Both the position numbers and the translations under genes were made by a program. A DNA stretch of 64,000 nt from Geminicoccaceae bacterium (GTDB taxonomy: Bacteria; Pseudomonadota; Alphaproteobacteria; Geminicoccales; Geminicoccaceae): the NCBI GenBank assembly GCA_028285265.1, contig JANQPX010000022.1:1-64000 (forward strand), in the 5' to 3' direction. Shown one piece after another: positions 16,737-25,582 of the stretch; positions within the stretch are counted from its first letter, which is position 1, and every line of letters starts with the position of its first letter. Under the pieces are notes generated by a model. That model was not told the DNA's origin, did not search any database, and saw nothing but the letters and a program-made list of their open reading frames with translations.

Positions 16737-17609
16737 ATGCGATTTCGTTCCTATGATAGCCTTCGCATTTTTGGCACCGTCGCCAGCCACCTTTCCTTTA
16801 CTAAGGCGGCGGCTGAGCTGAATCTGACGAAGGGCGCTGTGAGCTATCAGGTCGCCCGGCTCGAGCAGGCGCTCGGCTTTTCCGTCTTTCAACGGCGTCA
16901 GCGAGGTTTGCAACTCACCGAGAAGGGACGTCGGCTTTGGCATGTCTCCGAGGTCGCCTTTCGCGATTTAGAACGCGAAATTGCGGAGCTTCGAGAGGCC
17001 GTGCCTGGGCGGATTACCATCGGGATGTCCACCTATTTCGCGTCACGCTGGCTCTCGCCCAGGCTGATGACCTTTACAGCGAAATATCCGAAGATCGGCC
17101 TCCGTTTGCAGCCCATGGTCAATCTTCTGGATCTCGGTGCTCACCAAATCGACCTGGCAATTCGTTGGGGAAAAGGTGATTGGACCGACTTGGAGATTGA
17201 GCCGCTGTTTGCTTGCCCTGCGTTTCCGACGGCGGGCGCCAGTATCAAGAGACAAATCGATGAGCAAGGGCTCGAGCGTGGCCTCGCGGCTTGGCCGCTC
17301 CTACATGACCGCGATGATAGCAGAGCCTGGAAAGACTGGCATGTGGCTGCCGGGCTCGCCTATCGGGCCACCCTTGACGATCTCGTCATTCCCGATCCTA
17401 ACGTCCGCGTGCAAACAGTGATCGACGGTCAGGGTATTGCGCTTAACGACGCCTTGGTCGGAAGTGAGCTTGAGGATGGCCGGCTTTCGAAAATCTCAGA
17501 CGTCACGCTCGCGAATTACGGTTACTATCTTGCCTATCAAAGGGGAGGCCTTGCCGCGCCAGGAGTGAGAGCGTTCTATGACTGGATCATGGAAGAGGCC
17601 AATAAATGA
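16737..17609 (+). CDS. LysR-family regulator, divergent from mttB-like gene
   Basis: A 290-residue LysR protein of the GcvA-like type: an N-terminal winged helix (YDSLRIFGTVASHLSFTKAAAELNLTKGAVSYQVARLEQALGFSVFQRRQRGLQLTEKG, about 5-65) followed by a substrate-binding co-inducer domain starting at GRITIGMSTYFASRWLSPRL. It faces the methyltransferase/cupin operon across a 150-base AT-rich gap, the usual site for LysR control, and is the obvious candidate to sense the amine substrate. Confidence 0.9.
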   Translation: MRFRSYDSLRIFGTVASHLSFTKAAAELNLTKGAVSYQVARLEQALGFSVFQRRQRGLQLTEKGRRLWHVSEVAFRDLEREIAELREAVPGRITIGMSTYFASRWLSPRLMTFTAKYPKIGLRLQPMVNLLDLGAHQIDLAIRWGKGDWTDLEIEPLFACPAFPTAGASIKRQIDEQGLERGLAAWPLLHDRDDSRAWKDWHVAAGLAYRATLDDLVIPDPNVRVQTVIDGQGIALNDALVGSELEDGRLSKISDVTLANYGYYLAYQRGGLAAPGVRAFYDWIMEEANK

Positions 17610-17727
17610 CGGAAACCTTGCATCCGACGGCAGGTAGTCCGTTGTCGGCGTGTGATCGACGGTGGACCGGGCCTCGGTCACCAAAGCGCAAGAAATGCAC
17701 CTAAATCAGCTTCGGTCCGAATGAGGA

Positions 17728-18657
17728 TCAGCTAACCGCCGTGCTCGGGCGGGTCACCGAGATCAGCCAGTCCCGGAAGGCTTGGATGCGCTGGTCTGCT
17801 GACTGCCAAGGCGATGTGAGCAGATAGTAGCCGAGGTCGACCCGAAACGAGACATCGAACGGTATGACGAGTTGGCCCGTGCGTAGTTCGTCGGCGACCA
17901 TCATCGTATTGACCAACGTAATGCCATGACCTTGTACCGCGGACATGATCACGTAGTTCTCATAAGCGACTTCTATACGGTCTTTGCAGACAATGTCTGC
18001 TCGGCCGGCCGCCTTGAACCAGTGCTGCCAATCCGTACGAAGCCGATAGAAGTTACTGTCGGGTCGATCGATCAAGGTATGGAATTTGAAATCGTCGAGG
18101 TTTCGAAGGGGGTGGTCACCCTCCAGAAGCTTCGGGCTGCAGACCGCTGAAATCTCCTCATATTCCGCGATGGGGTCGACCTGTAGACCTGGGTAGTCAC
18201 CATGGCCATAGCGAATGCAGATATCAACGTCATCGACCCGAGGGTCGGCTAAGACGGCGTTGGGTTCGATACGGACCGAGATGTCCGGATGTCGGTCCCT
18301 GAAACTTTCGAGCCTGGGCAACAGGCAATGAAGGCCGAAGGTCGGTTCCACAGAGATGGTCAAAGGACGTTCTTGCAGCCCGTCACGAAACGCCCGGACC
18401 GCCCCTCGAAGGTGGTCAAAAGCCGTTTCCAATCCGGGCAGTAATGCCTGTCCAGCAGGCGTCAATGCCAGCCGACGATGCTCGCGTATAAAGAGGCGTT
18501 CGCCAAAAAAGGCCTCGAGGTCATTGACCAAATGACCGACGGCACTGGCGCTGACATGAAGCTCAGCCGCCGCTTGTTTGAAACTCATATGGCGAGCTGC
18601 GGTTTCAAAGGCGCGCAACGCGTTAAGCGAGGGCAGGGCAGTTTGTGGCTGTTTCAT
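17728..18657 (-). CDS. LysR-family regulator (GcvA type)
   Basis: A 309-residue LysR protein. The N-terminal domain (PSLNALRAFETAARHMSFKQAAAELHVSASAVGHLVNDLEAFFGERLFIREHRRLALTPAG) and the motif LPRLESFRDRHPDISVRIEPNAVLADPRVDDVDICIRYGHGDYPG are characteristic of GcvA-like regulators. Target unknown: it is divergent from a very short gene (18777-18995) and convergent with the preceding LysR gene. Confidence 0.9.
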   Translation of the reverse strand: MKQPQTALPSLNALRAFETAARHMSFKQAAAELHVSASAVGHLVNDLEAFFGERLFIREHRRLALTPAGQALLPGLETAFDHLRGAVRAFRDGLQERPLTISVEPTFGLHCLLPRLESFRDRHPDISVRIEPNAVLADPRVDDVDICIRYGHGDYPGLQVDPIAEYEEISAVCSPKLLEGDHPLRNLDDFKFHTLIDRPDSNFYRLRTDWQHWFKAAGRADIVCKDRIEVAYENYVIMSAVQGHGITLVNTMMVADELRTGQLVIPFDVSFRVDLGYYLLTSPWQSADQRIQAFRDWLISVTRPSTAVS

Positions 18658-18776
18658 AGCGGAATTTTTCTCCGCTTAATGAGAGATCATATCGTTTGGA
18701 GTTAAGGCTATCCTTGCGTACTTTCAATGGAAAGCAATTCCTGTCCGGAAGAAAATTCTTGCTCGGAGATCAAGAA

Positions 18777-18995
18777 ATGGCTGACTTTCGCCGGTTCTAC
18801 AATCCCGGTCTGGAACACCATCTTTATTTGGAAGACCTGGAACGCTCGGCGTTGCGGATCAACGTCAGGCCAACAGAGACATGGCCAGCGATGCAAGCGT
18901 TAAGGCGATGGCTGGCCCATGGCCTGACGGCGTTAGCAGAACGAATCGATCCGAGGGATCGTGCGCCGGTCAGCAATCCGGTAGAAGTGGCTTGA
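18777..18995 (+). CDS. Small hypothetical protein
   Basis: A 72-residue protein starting at ATG 18777 with GGAG eight bases upstream; the frame is open further up to 18696 but without a better start. Sequence MADFRRFYNPGLEHHLYLEDLER...MQALRRWLAHGLTALAERIDPRD shows an amphipathic, Arg-rich C-terminal helix similar in style to DUF1127-class small alphaproteobacterial proteins, but I cannot assign a family. It is divergent from the LysR gene and may be its target. Confidence 0.5.
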   Translation: MADFRRFYNPGLEHHLYLEDLERSALRINVRPTETWPAMQALRRWLAHGLTALAERIDPRDRAPVSNPVEVA

Positions 18996-19024
18996 TCAGG
19001 GCCAAGGCCGAGCGACGGGTGTCC

Positions 19025-19942
19025 TCACATGGTTTCAGTCGTACCCTGATCGCCGCCTCCATGGTCCTCGGCTGACTGGGCGGCGTAGATTGAGGTGTAG
19101 CCAGCCGACCAGTCTGGAGGGATCTGACAGGGACGTGGATCGTGATGGGCCCAGCGTACCTGTTCGCCACGGATCACCTTATAGCTGTTGCGCGTCGGCT
19201 GTGGGTGGGCGGTATAGGGTTTGGCGTCGGCTGCGGTATAGCAATTGAGTAGAAGCGGGCGCGGGACCGGTGACTTTGACGAAGGCGAATAGTGCAGGGT
19301 GCGTGCATTGTGGATGGTGATTGAGCCCGCTGGTCCGGTCATATAGGCGACCCGGCTCATGTCAACGCCCGCGGCATCGTCGTCTGATAGCATCCCTGTC
19401 CATGTGCCACCGGAATTATACTGGTCGTAGAGATCCTCGTTGTGTGAGCCTCTTAGCGCAGCAAGTGGGCCGTTGTTCATGTCGGTATCGGCGAGATAAC
19501 ACCCGATGGTTATGACGTTGTAATTGGTGTGCGGAAAAAACTGGATGTCTTGATGCCACTTAACCGTGTCACTCTCGTCATACCATTTGAAGTTGAGTTT
19601 CGAATGGTGGAAGACAACATTCGGTCCGACCAAATCGGCGGCGACATCAGCCATCAGGCCGGTCGCGAAACCCCAATAGACTTCATGCCGCTCGTCGGGC
19701 GACTTGAGGCGTCTTAGAATTGGCTTCTCTGCGGAATGGCCGGGAGCGACATCAAAGACTTCGTCGGAGGCGGTGACCCGCCGGCTTTGGCTGAAGAAAT
19801 GTTCGGTGACTGTCCGCAGCTCCTCGAGTGTGGTCTCGGGAACGAGGCGCTCGACGCTGACGAAGCCGTGCTCGAAGTAATGCTCGCGCTGCGCCTCGGT
19901 CAAGACGCGTGCGGGATGAGCAAGAATCTGTTCAGGGGTCAT
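19025..19942 (-). CDS. Phytanoyl-CoA dioxygenase (PhyH) family protein
   Basis: About 305 residues from ATG 19942, chosen because it has GGGAGG seven bases upstream and begins MTPEQILAHPARVLTEAQREHYFEHGFVSVERLVP, the family's N-terminus; the open frame extends 42 codons further up without family character. The Fe(II)/2-oxoglutarate site is visible as WHQDIQFFPHTN (HxD) and the distal His in GSITIHNARTLHYSPSS. PhyH enzymes hydroxylate lipids, ectoine, alkaloids or small acids; the substrate here cannot be told. No ectoine or phytanate genes are beside it. Confidence 0.9.
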   Translation of the reverse strand: MTPEQILAHPARVLTEAQREHYFEHGFVSVERLVPETTLEELRTVTEHFFSQSRRVTASDEVFDVAPGHSAEKPILRRLKSPDERHEVYWGFATGLMADVAADLVGPNVVFHHSKLNFKWYDESDTVKWHQDIQFFPHTNYNVITIGCYLADTDMNNGPLAALRGSHNEDLYDQYNSGGTWTGMLSDDDAAGVDMSRVAYMTGPAGSITIHNARTLHYSPSSKSPVPRPLLLNCYTAADAKPYTAHPQPTRNSYKVIRGEQVRWAHHDPRPCQIPPDWSAGYTSIYAAQSAEDHGGGDQGTTETM

Positions 19943-20126
19943 GGTGGTCCTCCCTCGACTGAGTGTACGCAGATCGTCACGTACAACAACACTGCACACC
20001 ACTCGGTGGGTGTGTGTGCTTCTCTTGAGCGTCATCGGACGATAGTCGGTCCCTGCGATCTCGCACATCTCTTTGGGCTATGCTTTGGTGATGTCTCGAA
20101 GAGAACCTGCGGATGAGGATCATGCA

Positions 20127-20582
20127 ATGAGCATTTCTGTGCGGCATGTCGAACGGGCGGATTTTGAGGCGTGGCTCGTTCTCTGGGAGGGCTACAATGC
20201 TTTCTATAATCGTGTCGGACCCACAGCGCTGCCGTTGGAGATCACGGACATGACGTGGGGCCGCTTTTTTGATGCCGACGAGCCTGTTCATGGCCTGGTT
20301 GCTCAACAGAATGATCAGCTCGTTGGTTTGGCTCACTACCTCTTTCATCGAAGTACGACGATGATCAGTCCAACCTGTTACATGCAGGACCTATTCACCA
20401 GCGAAGGGACCCGTGGTCAGGGCGTCGGCCGGACTCTTATCAAGGGCGTCTATCGCCAAGCGGCGTTAGCGGGCGCTTCACGCGTCTATTGGCACACCCA
20501 AGAGACCAACGTAACGGCTAAGGCCCTCTACGACACGATTGCTGAGGACTCAGGGTTTGTTGTGTATCGAAAAGATCTCTGA
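20127..20582 (+). CDS. GNAT-family N-acetyltransferase
   Basis: About 151 residues from ATG 20127 (MSISVRHVERADFEAWLVLWEGYNAFY) with GAGGA upstream; an ATG at 20073 adds an atypical leader. The acetyl-CoA loop is present as QDLFTSEGTRGQGVGRTLIKGVYRQA (V-x-x-x-x-R-x-x-G-x-G/A form), followed by VYWHTQETNVTAKALYDT. The substrate is unknown. It is divergent from the PhyH gene and convergent with the DUF3592 gene. Confidence 0.88.
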   Translation: MSISVRHVERADFEAWLVLWEGYNAFYNRVGPTALPLEITDMTWGRFFDADEPVHGLVAQQNDQLVGLAHYLFHRSTTMISPTCYMQDLFTSEGTRGQGVGRTLIKGVYRQAALAGASRVYWHTQETNVTAKALYDTIAEDSGFVVYRKDL

Positions 20583-20586
20583 TGGC

Positions 20587-21027
20587 TTAAGGCAGTCCCA
20601 CATCGACGTTCCATGCGAGGCCTGGTTGCAGCCAAGTCAGATCGTGTCGTGAATCAAGCACAACAAAGGTGAAAAATAGAACAAAGACGCTGCCGATTAG
20701 TGGCGCCGTACACATTGAGATTAAGTCGAAGACTTGGGCCTCTTTTGGCCGACGTGGCAAATGAACGATCGTCACCACATCCCCGATGGCGTAACGCCTA
20801 AAGGATGTTGCAGTCGAATCAACAAAGACATGCGCCTTACCTCGGTCATCGACAAAACGCACTTTAGGGCTCCAACAGGACCGATTCCTGCGACTTCGAC
20901 GCCGCTCCATACCGATGACCTCGCCATCGCGGCGTACGCCATATCGGACGAAAAGGTAGGTTCGGTGCCCTATCCAAATCGTTAGCGCCGTGCAGAAGAT
21001 CCAGGCTATGTAAATCCAAATGGACAT
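20587..21027 (-). CDS. DUF3592-type membrane protein
   Basis: A 146-residue protein with a membrane helix at each end (about 3-28 and 108-130) and a middle domain reading RRDGEVIGMERRRSRRNRSCWSPKVRFVDDRGKAHVFVDSTATSFRRYAIGDVVTIVHLP..., the beta-strand layout of DUF3592 proteins (a soluble beta domain between two helices). Its function is not known in the family. The two genes converge with only a few bases between stops. Confidence 0.75.
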   Translation of the reverse strand: MSIWIYIAWIFCTALTIWIGHRTYLFVRYGVRRDGEVIGMERRRSRRNRSCWSPKVRFVDDRGKAHVFVDSTATSFRRYAIGDVVTIVHLPRRPKEAQVFDLISMCTAPLIGSVFVLFFTFVVLDSRHDLTWLQPGLAWNVDVGLP

Positions 21028-21149
21028 GGATGTTTCGCTCGTGGAGTTATCCTAGTCGGGCCGACGATCGCACCGTATCAGCAGTTGATGAAGATCTGGT
21101 TGCTGAGTTCAAGCAGGCGGCGACGCCAAGCCGTGCCCGGCGTTGTTCT

Positions 21150-21485
21150 TTAGTGGATCTGCAATAACAGGACGTCGTTTCCTAAATTGCCTATGATCGG
21201 TGAGAAGGTGATATGAAAGCTTTCAGCCTGTCGAGAGGCTTTTTGCTTGACACTTGCACGACGTCCGATGCCGATCCACTCGAGTTCGATATTTCGCCTA
21301 AGCTCCAACTTGGCATGACACCCAAAGACGTGGTGAGCATCCCAGGGAAGCCAGATGCGCAGGGCCAAAGTGGTTAAAGGCTCGGTTATCTCTATGCAGG
21401 TCGCACTTTGACCGCACGAGACCTCTACAGTGGTACCGACGATCAGATGATCTTCGAAGCTGGCAGACTGACGGAGTGGGGTCAC
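21150..21485 (-). CDS. Hypothetical protein, weak
   Basis: A 111-residue frame starting with GTG. The sequence (FEDHLIVGTTVEVSCGQ, ITEPLTTLALRIWLPW, IELEWIGIGRRASV, FHITFSPIIGNLG) has plausible alternating beta-strand character and no low-complexity bias, but there is no good ribosome site and I do not recognise the family. It could be a small real gene or a remnant. Confidence 0.35.
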   Translation of the reverse strand: MTPLRQSASFEDHLIVGTTVEVSCGQSATCIEITEPLTTLALRIWLPWDAHHVFGCHAKLELRRNIELEWIGIGRRASVKQKASRQAESFHITFSPIIGNLGNDVLLLQIH

Positions 21486-21855
21486 AACCTGTGGCTTGGT
21501 TCATCGAAACAGACGGGAATTTTTAACGCCCCGACCACATCGCCCTTCGAGAACAAAGATATATGACGAGTTGCTTGGGCTCACGTGGTTTGGTGATGGC
21601 GCGGATCACAGTGTACCGGCTAAACCATTCATTTTAGGTCGGAGCGGTCAAAGAGGCTCGCTTGAGAACCGGATTGGGAAGCGTCCGCTAGGCCCTAGAC
21701 TCAAGCCTATCATGACGGATAAGGGCCTCCCAGGATTGGTTCTGCAGTCCGGCACTTTCTGCGTGTATCGGGTAACTCCAAGAACGCATCAATTTCCCTT
21801 GACCTCGAGCTACTCCAGCTCAGTACAAATCTAACACCAACGTCGAGTGAGTGAG
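21486..21855. other. No gene recognised
   Basis: The 370 bases before the MerR gene contain short frames on both strands, none with a family signature or ribosome site. The last 100 bases probably carry the MerR promoter. Confidence 0.4.
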
Positions 21856-22224
21856 ATGATGCGTATTTCAGAGGCTGCCGCAGCTTGCGGCCTGACGATC
21901 GATACGATCCGATACTATGAAAAGTCCGAGATGCTGCCCAGAATCCGCCGGGGTGCCGACGGTAGAAGGGTCTTTAGCAGCACGGATATCGAGTGGCTTA
22001 CGTTACTCTACTGGCTCCGCGAAACCGGGATGCCCCTTAAGCAAATGCGCCGTTTCACAGCATTGGCCAAGGCTGGCAGCGAAACGGTGCCCGAGCGGCG
22101 AGACATCCTCCTGCAGCATGCAGCCGAGCTTCACCACCGCCAGGCGCTCCTGAAGAAGTGCCAATCGATCCTAGCAATCAAGATCGCGAGCTATGACTCG
22201 TCTCACGGGGGCGTCGAGGCATGA
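21856..22224 (+). CDS. MerR-family regulator
   Basis: About 122 residues. The N-terminal winged helix (MRISEAAAACGLTIDTIRYYEKSEMLPRIRRGADGRRVFSSTDIEWLTLLYWLRETGMPLKQMRRF) is classical MerR, followed by a coiled-coil dimer helix (PERRDILLQHAAELHHRQALLKKCQSILAIKI) and a short tail. There are no Cys residues in metal-sensor positions, so it is likely an organic-ligand or adaptor-type member. Its stop overlaps the ATG of the next gene (ATGA), so it is translated together with a solute-binding-protein-like gene. Confidence 0.9.
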   Translation: MMRISEAAAACGLTIDTIRYYEKSEMLPRIRRGADGRRVFSSTDIEWLTLLYWLRETGMPLKQMRRFTALAKAGSETVPERRDILLQHAAELHHRQALLKKCQSILAIKIASYDSSHGGVEA

Positions 22225-22931
22225 AATTTGCCTACCTGATCGAGCCACCGTTCAACGATCGTGACAGCGACGGAACGGTGAAAGGTTGCGATGTCGACTT
22301 GGCCCGTTATGTGGCCGCCAAGCTTGGAATTCGCGACGTCGAGTTGATCGAAACCGAATTCGCCGATCTGTTGCCAGGCTTGGTGGCGGGGCGCTGGCGC
22401 ATGACGACAGGGTTGTTCGCGACGGAAGATCGCGAGCGCATCGCGTCGTTTAGCCGACCGATTTGGGCTCTGCCTGATGGCTTGCTGGTGGCGAGAGGCA
22501 ATCCTTTGGGCCTTTCAGGCTACGGCTCTGTCGCCGGCCATGATGGATGTCTTCTCGCGGTCATCCGGGATCAAGATCAGTATCGCTCGGCCGTGCAGTT
22601 CGGCATTCCAAATGATCGCATCAAAGTCTTCGAGACGTACACTGACGCTACTATGGCCGTGCATGCCGGTCGTGTCAGTGCCTATGCAAGTGTGGCGCGA
22701 GCCCATGCCGGTTTTCTCGAAGGCCGCGAGGACTTGGCTCTCGAGCTAACGACGGTTCCTTTGTCGGAGAAGAGACCATCCTATGGCTCGTTTGCCTTCG
22801 CTCGGTCTGACGATGGATTCCGAACCGCCGTCGATCGCATATTGGCTGACTACCTGGGGAGTTCATCCCATCGCAAGGCCATGCATCGTTATGGCTTTTC
22901 TGATGCAGAGGTTGATCTTTTGGTTTTCTGA
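22221..22931 (+). CDS. Signal-less solute-binding-domain protein (SBP_bac_3 type)
   Basis: A 236-residue protein with the fold of amino-acid type periplasmic binding proteins: MKFAYLIEPPFNDRDSDGTVKGCDVDLARYVAAKLG, LIETEFADLLPGLVAGRWRMTTGLFATEDRERIASFSRPIWAL. It begins directly at the domain without a signal peptide or lipobox, so it should stay in the cytoplasm. It is translationally coupled to the MerR gene. This suggests a cytosolic ligand sensor working with MerR, or an enzyme of the cyclohexadienyl-dehydratase-like kind; neither is shown. No transporter permease is nearby. Confidence 0.8.
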   Translation: MKFAYLIEPPFNDRDSDGTVKGCDVDLARYVAAKLGIRDVELIETEFADLLPGLVAGRWRMTTGLFATEDRERIASFSRPIWALPDGLLVARGNPLGLSGYGSVAGHDGCLLAVIRDQDQYRSAVQFGIPNDRIKVFETYTDATMAVHAGRVSAYASVARAHAGFLEGREDLALELTTVPLSEKRPSYGSFAFARSDDGFRTAVDRILADYLGSSSHRKAMHRYGFSDAEVDLLVF

Positions 22932-22942
22932 TCCGGCAGCGT

Positions 22943-24469
22943 CTATGTCATATTGGCTTGCTGCGGGGCCTCTCGCCGAAGGTCAATGGTCTCATCATGC
23001 TGCGTGAGCGCCATCGAGCAGATGTTCCCTGCTTCGTTGCGCTCAAAAACGACAGATAGATTGATCGCCGGCGCGAAAAACGCCATGGTCGATTGTGGCA
23101 ATAGTCTCAAGGGATCCTGATCGCCAAAGGCGAGATAAAGCGCATCCGGGGCAGGCTCGATCATGACCTTGCGCCATTGATCGCTGTAGGTGCCGGCATA
23201 GTCGATGCCATCCGGCATCGAGATTGCCTTTGGCAAATCCTCGAATAGGGGCCACGAATATTCATGCCTGATCGCGCCGAACAGCTCGTCCAGCAGGGGC
23301 CATCCCTGAATTGAGTTGATCATTGCGATCGCACCCTGGCCTCCGGCTGGAACTAATCTGAGCCGTGCGAGAAACCCATGATCGGCCCCATCATGGCCAA
23401 ATCGAAAACTGTCACCTTCGCCAGCACATTGCCAACCAAGCCCCATGAAACTGTCCTGTCCAGATGTCTGTTCAGGCAACTGTGGTCGCAGCATAGCCTC
23501 TGCCGTCTCCTGCTTGAGTCCAAGTTGTGATCGCCGGCCTTGAAGGGTGCTCAGAAAATCATGTCCCAGTAACGCCAAATCACGGGCTGTCGTCCAAAGT
23601 CCCGCCGCTGCCATTTCTGGATAGACATGCCAGCCTCCCGGGGTCGGAACCCCATTCCAGGGGTGCGCGATCGCTGCGCGCGCCGCGATCGGCGGCGGAA
23701 GAGGCTGCTCGTATGTGCTGTCCGCCATGCCCAATGGGCCGAGGACCAAGTCCTCCATGATCCGAGGGAAGGGACGTTCCAATACATCGACCAGAACTTG
23801 TTGGGCAATCGTGGTACCGCCTCCGGAATAACGGAATTGTGTTCCCGGCAGCCCATCGACTACGACCGGGCGCGTATTGGCAGGCGTTTCGCCGTTCAGG
23901 ATTTGAAGAACAGTCGGCCATGGTCCTGATGCTGGATAGCCGGGAAAGCCGTGAACCGTCGTGCCGGCGGTGTGGCTCAGCAATTGGCGGAGTGTCACCT
24001 TGGGTTGCCAACCGACGGTGGAGGGCACACGCCATGACGTCAGATAGCCGTTGACGTCCGCGTCAAGATCGAGCCTGCCGTCTTGGACAAGTGTCATGAT
24101 AGCCAAGGCAAACACGGGCTTACTGATCGAGCCTGCTTGAAAGGGCGTGCTCGTTTGGACCAGCTCACCTCCTTGATGGCATCGTTTGCCGTAGCCCTTT
24201 GCCCAGTCGATCTGACAGCCATCGATAAGACCTAAGCTGATCCCAGGGGTGGCGCAGTGGGCCATCCTGTCGTCAAGGGTGTGAGCGGAACCTTGCTGCG
24301 CTGATCCTTCCGCGCCGGGTCGCAAGTTCCGAAGCACGCGCTTGATGCGCGGTTCAGCGTCTGCGTTGCATGACAAAGTCGACTCCAATGAAATGCTCGG
24401 GGTGCGAAAAGCCGAAAGGCATGAGCGGGTCTCCTCGAGAGGAACCGCCCAGTCTTTGGAGATATCCAA
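22943..24469 (-). CDS. Serine hydrolase, class C beta-lactamase-like family
   Basis: A 508-residue penicillin-binding-protein-like serine hydrolase. The nucleophile motif SxxK is in FQAGSISKPVFALAIM, the Tyr motif in TQFRYSGGGTTIAQQVL (YSG in place of YxN), and the third motif in FRFGHDGADHGF (HDG). A C-terminal lipocalin-like region (DGIDYAGTYSDQWRKVMIEPAPDALYLAFGDQDPLRLLP) follows, as in DUF3471-type esterase/D-aminopeptidase relatives. The TTG at 24469 has AAGGA five bases upstream. No signal peptide is evident, suggesting a cytoplasmic esterase or peptidase rather than a resistance enzyme. Substrate unknown. It is convergent with the MerR operon. Confidence 0.85.
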   Translation of the reverse strand: MDISKDWAVPLEETRSCLSAFRTPSISLESTLSCNADAEPRIKRVLRNLRPGAEGSAQQGSAHTLDDRMAHCATPGISLGLIDGCQIDWAKGYGKRCHQGGELVQTSTPFQAGSISKPVFALAIMTLVQDGRLDLDADVNGYLTSWRVPSTVGWQPKVTLRQLLSHTAGTTVHGFPGYPASGPWPTVLQILNGETPANTRPVVVDGLPGTQFRYSGGGTTIAQQVLVDVLERPFPRIMEDLVLGPLGMADSTYEQPLPPPIAARAAIAHPWNGVPTPGGWHVYPEMAAAGLWTTARDLALLGHDFLSTLQGRRSQLGLKQETAEAMLRPQLPEQTSGQDSFMGLGWQCAGEGDSFRFGHDGADHGFLARLRLVPAGGQGAIAMINSIQGWPLLDELFGAIRHEYSWPLFEDLPKAISMPDGIDYAGTYSDQWRKVMIEPAPDALYLAFGDQDPLRLLPQSTMAFFAPAINLSVVFERNEAGNICSMALTQHDETIDLRREAPQQANMT

Positions 24470-24733
24470 TGAATCCTTTGATCACGACCGCCATATTATC
24501 GGCGCCAGGAGGGTCAGAGTCGACAGACGATCTTGAGATCTACTCGTCCCTGGTGAAATCCAGTCATGAGTGTGGGAAATATTACATCACTTATGAGTGT
24601 CTATCATGCAGGATTTCTTCGAATTATTTTCTGCAATGTGAAGCCATTCACAAATAATGTGAATTTATCAGGACAATATTTCATGAATAGATATCGTTAA
24701 TATTTTTGCATCGAGTTTCCTTGGAGGATCATG

Positions 24734-25582
24734 ATGATATTGGAGAAAAATTTCCTCGGCGTTTTTTTGAGAATATTTAGCGCTCTTATAGTCTTTATCA
24801 TTTTCATTGCTGGGCAGGCATCGAGCCAAGAATTCCGAACCATAACCCCAGCACCGAATGATCGCTCAGCTGCGCTTCCGGAGGCCTGGCTAGGGGCGGC
24901 ACCGAGCCCTGTCACGGCTGGTGAGGTCGTTGTCAGCATTGGTACCAACGTTATCCTCGATCATAACCCGCGGCACTATGGGATCACAGGGATTGCCGTG
25001 CAGGAGACAGGGAATGAACCATGTAAGATAGAGTTGCTTGGCCGACTTCTCGATCCGGCGATGAACGATCCTAACCGCGTCATCGGAACGGCTAGGCTAC
25101 CGGGTTGCGAGCCTGGCCAAAACAACAGTTGGCGTGCAGCGACTCTCGCAGGTTTGTCAAATCAGTTCGTTCGCGAGATTCATACCTGTCATGGCGCCAT
25201 AAAGCTCAGGCCGAAGCTGCAGCCAATCGTTGGGGTTCAAAAACTCAAAGGCCTTTCGGTTGCGGCTCTCGCAATCGATGAAGCCAGCGGCGTCTTTGTC
25301 GAATTACCCATGCTTCCTTGTATCGATCGACATACACCTCACTGTTTTGCAAGGCCAAATTGCCAAGCCTGGGGCAATTCTGTTGCCTGCCCAACAGGCA
25401 AGATTCTGACGTCGATAACCGTTTCTCATTATGCCGAGAACAACCGACCACCCAATGCATTCTTCAAGATCAGGCCTCATTGTGAACGTCTCGTCGGGCC
25501 CACACCAAGGCCGACGGAGAACACCGCAAATCCAGGAAGTCCTTCACAAGCGACAACAATTCGATCATCGACTGTGCGATGA
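24734..25582 (+). CDS. Secreted Cys-rich hypothetical protein
   Basis: About 282 residues starting at the second of two adjacent ATGs, six bases after GGAGG. The N-terminus (ILEKNFLGVFLRIFSALIVFIIFIAGQASSQ) is a signal peptide, and the mature protein has eight or more Cys (for example EPCKIELLG, LPGCEPGQN, IHTCHGAIKL, LPCIDRHTPHCFARPNCQAW, VACPTGK, RPHCERLV), suggesting disulfides and a periplasmic or extracellular site. The tail is rich in Thr, Pro and Ser. I do not recognise the family. The upstream 200 bases are strongly AT-rich and likely hold its promoter. Confidence 0.7.
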   Translation: MILEKNFLGVFLRIFSALIVFIIFIAGQASSQEFRTITPAPNDRSAALPEAWLGAAPSPVTAGEVVVSIGTNVILDHNPRHYGITGIAVQETGNEPCKIELLGRLLDPAMNDPNRVIGTARLPGCEPGQNNSWRAATLAGLSNQFVREIHTCHGAIKLRPKLQPIVGVQKLKGLSVAALAIDEASGVFVELPMLPCIDRHTPHCFARPNCQAWGNSVACPTGKILTSITVSHYAENNRPPNAFFKIRPHCERLVGPTPRPTENTANPGSPSQATTIRSSTVR

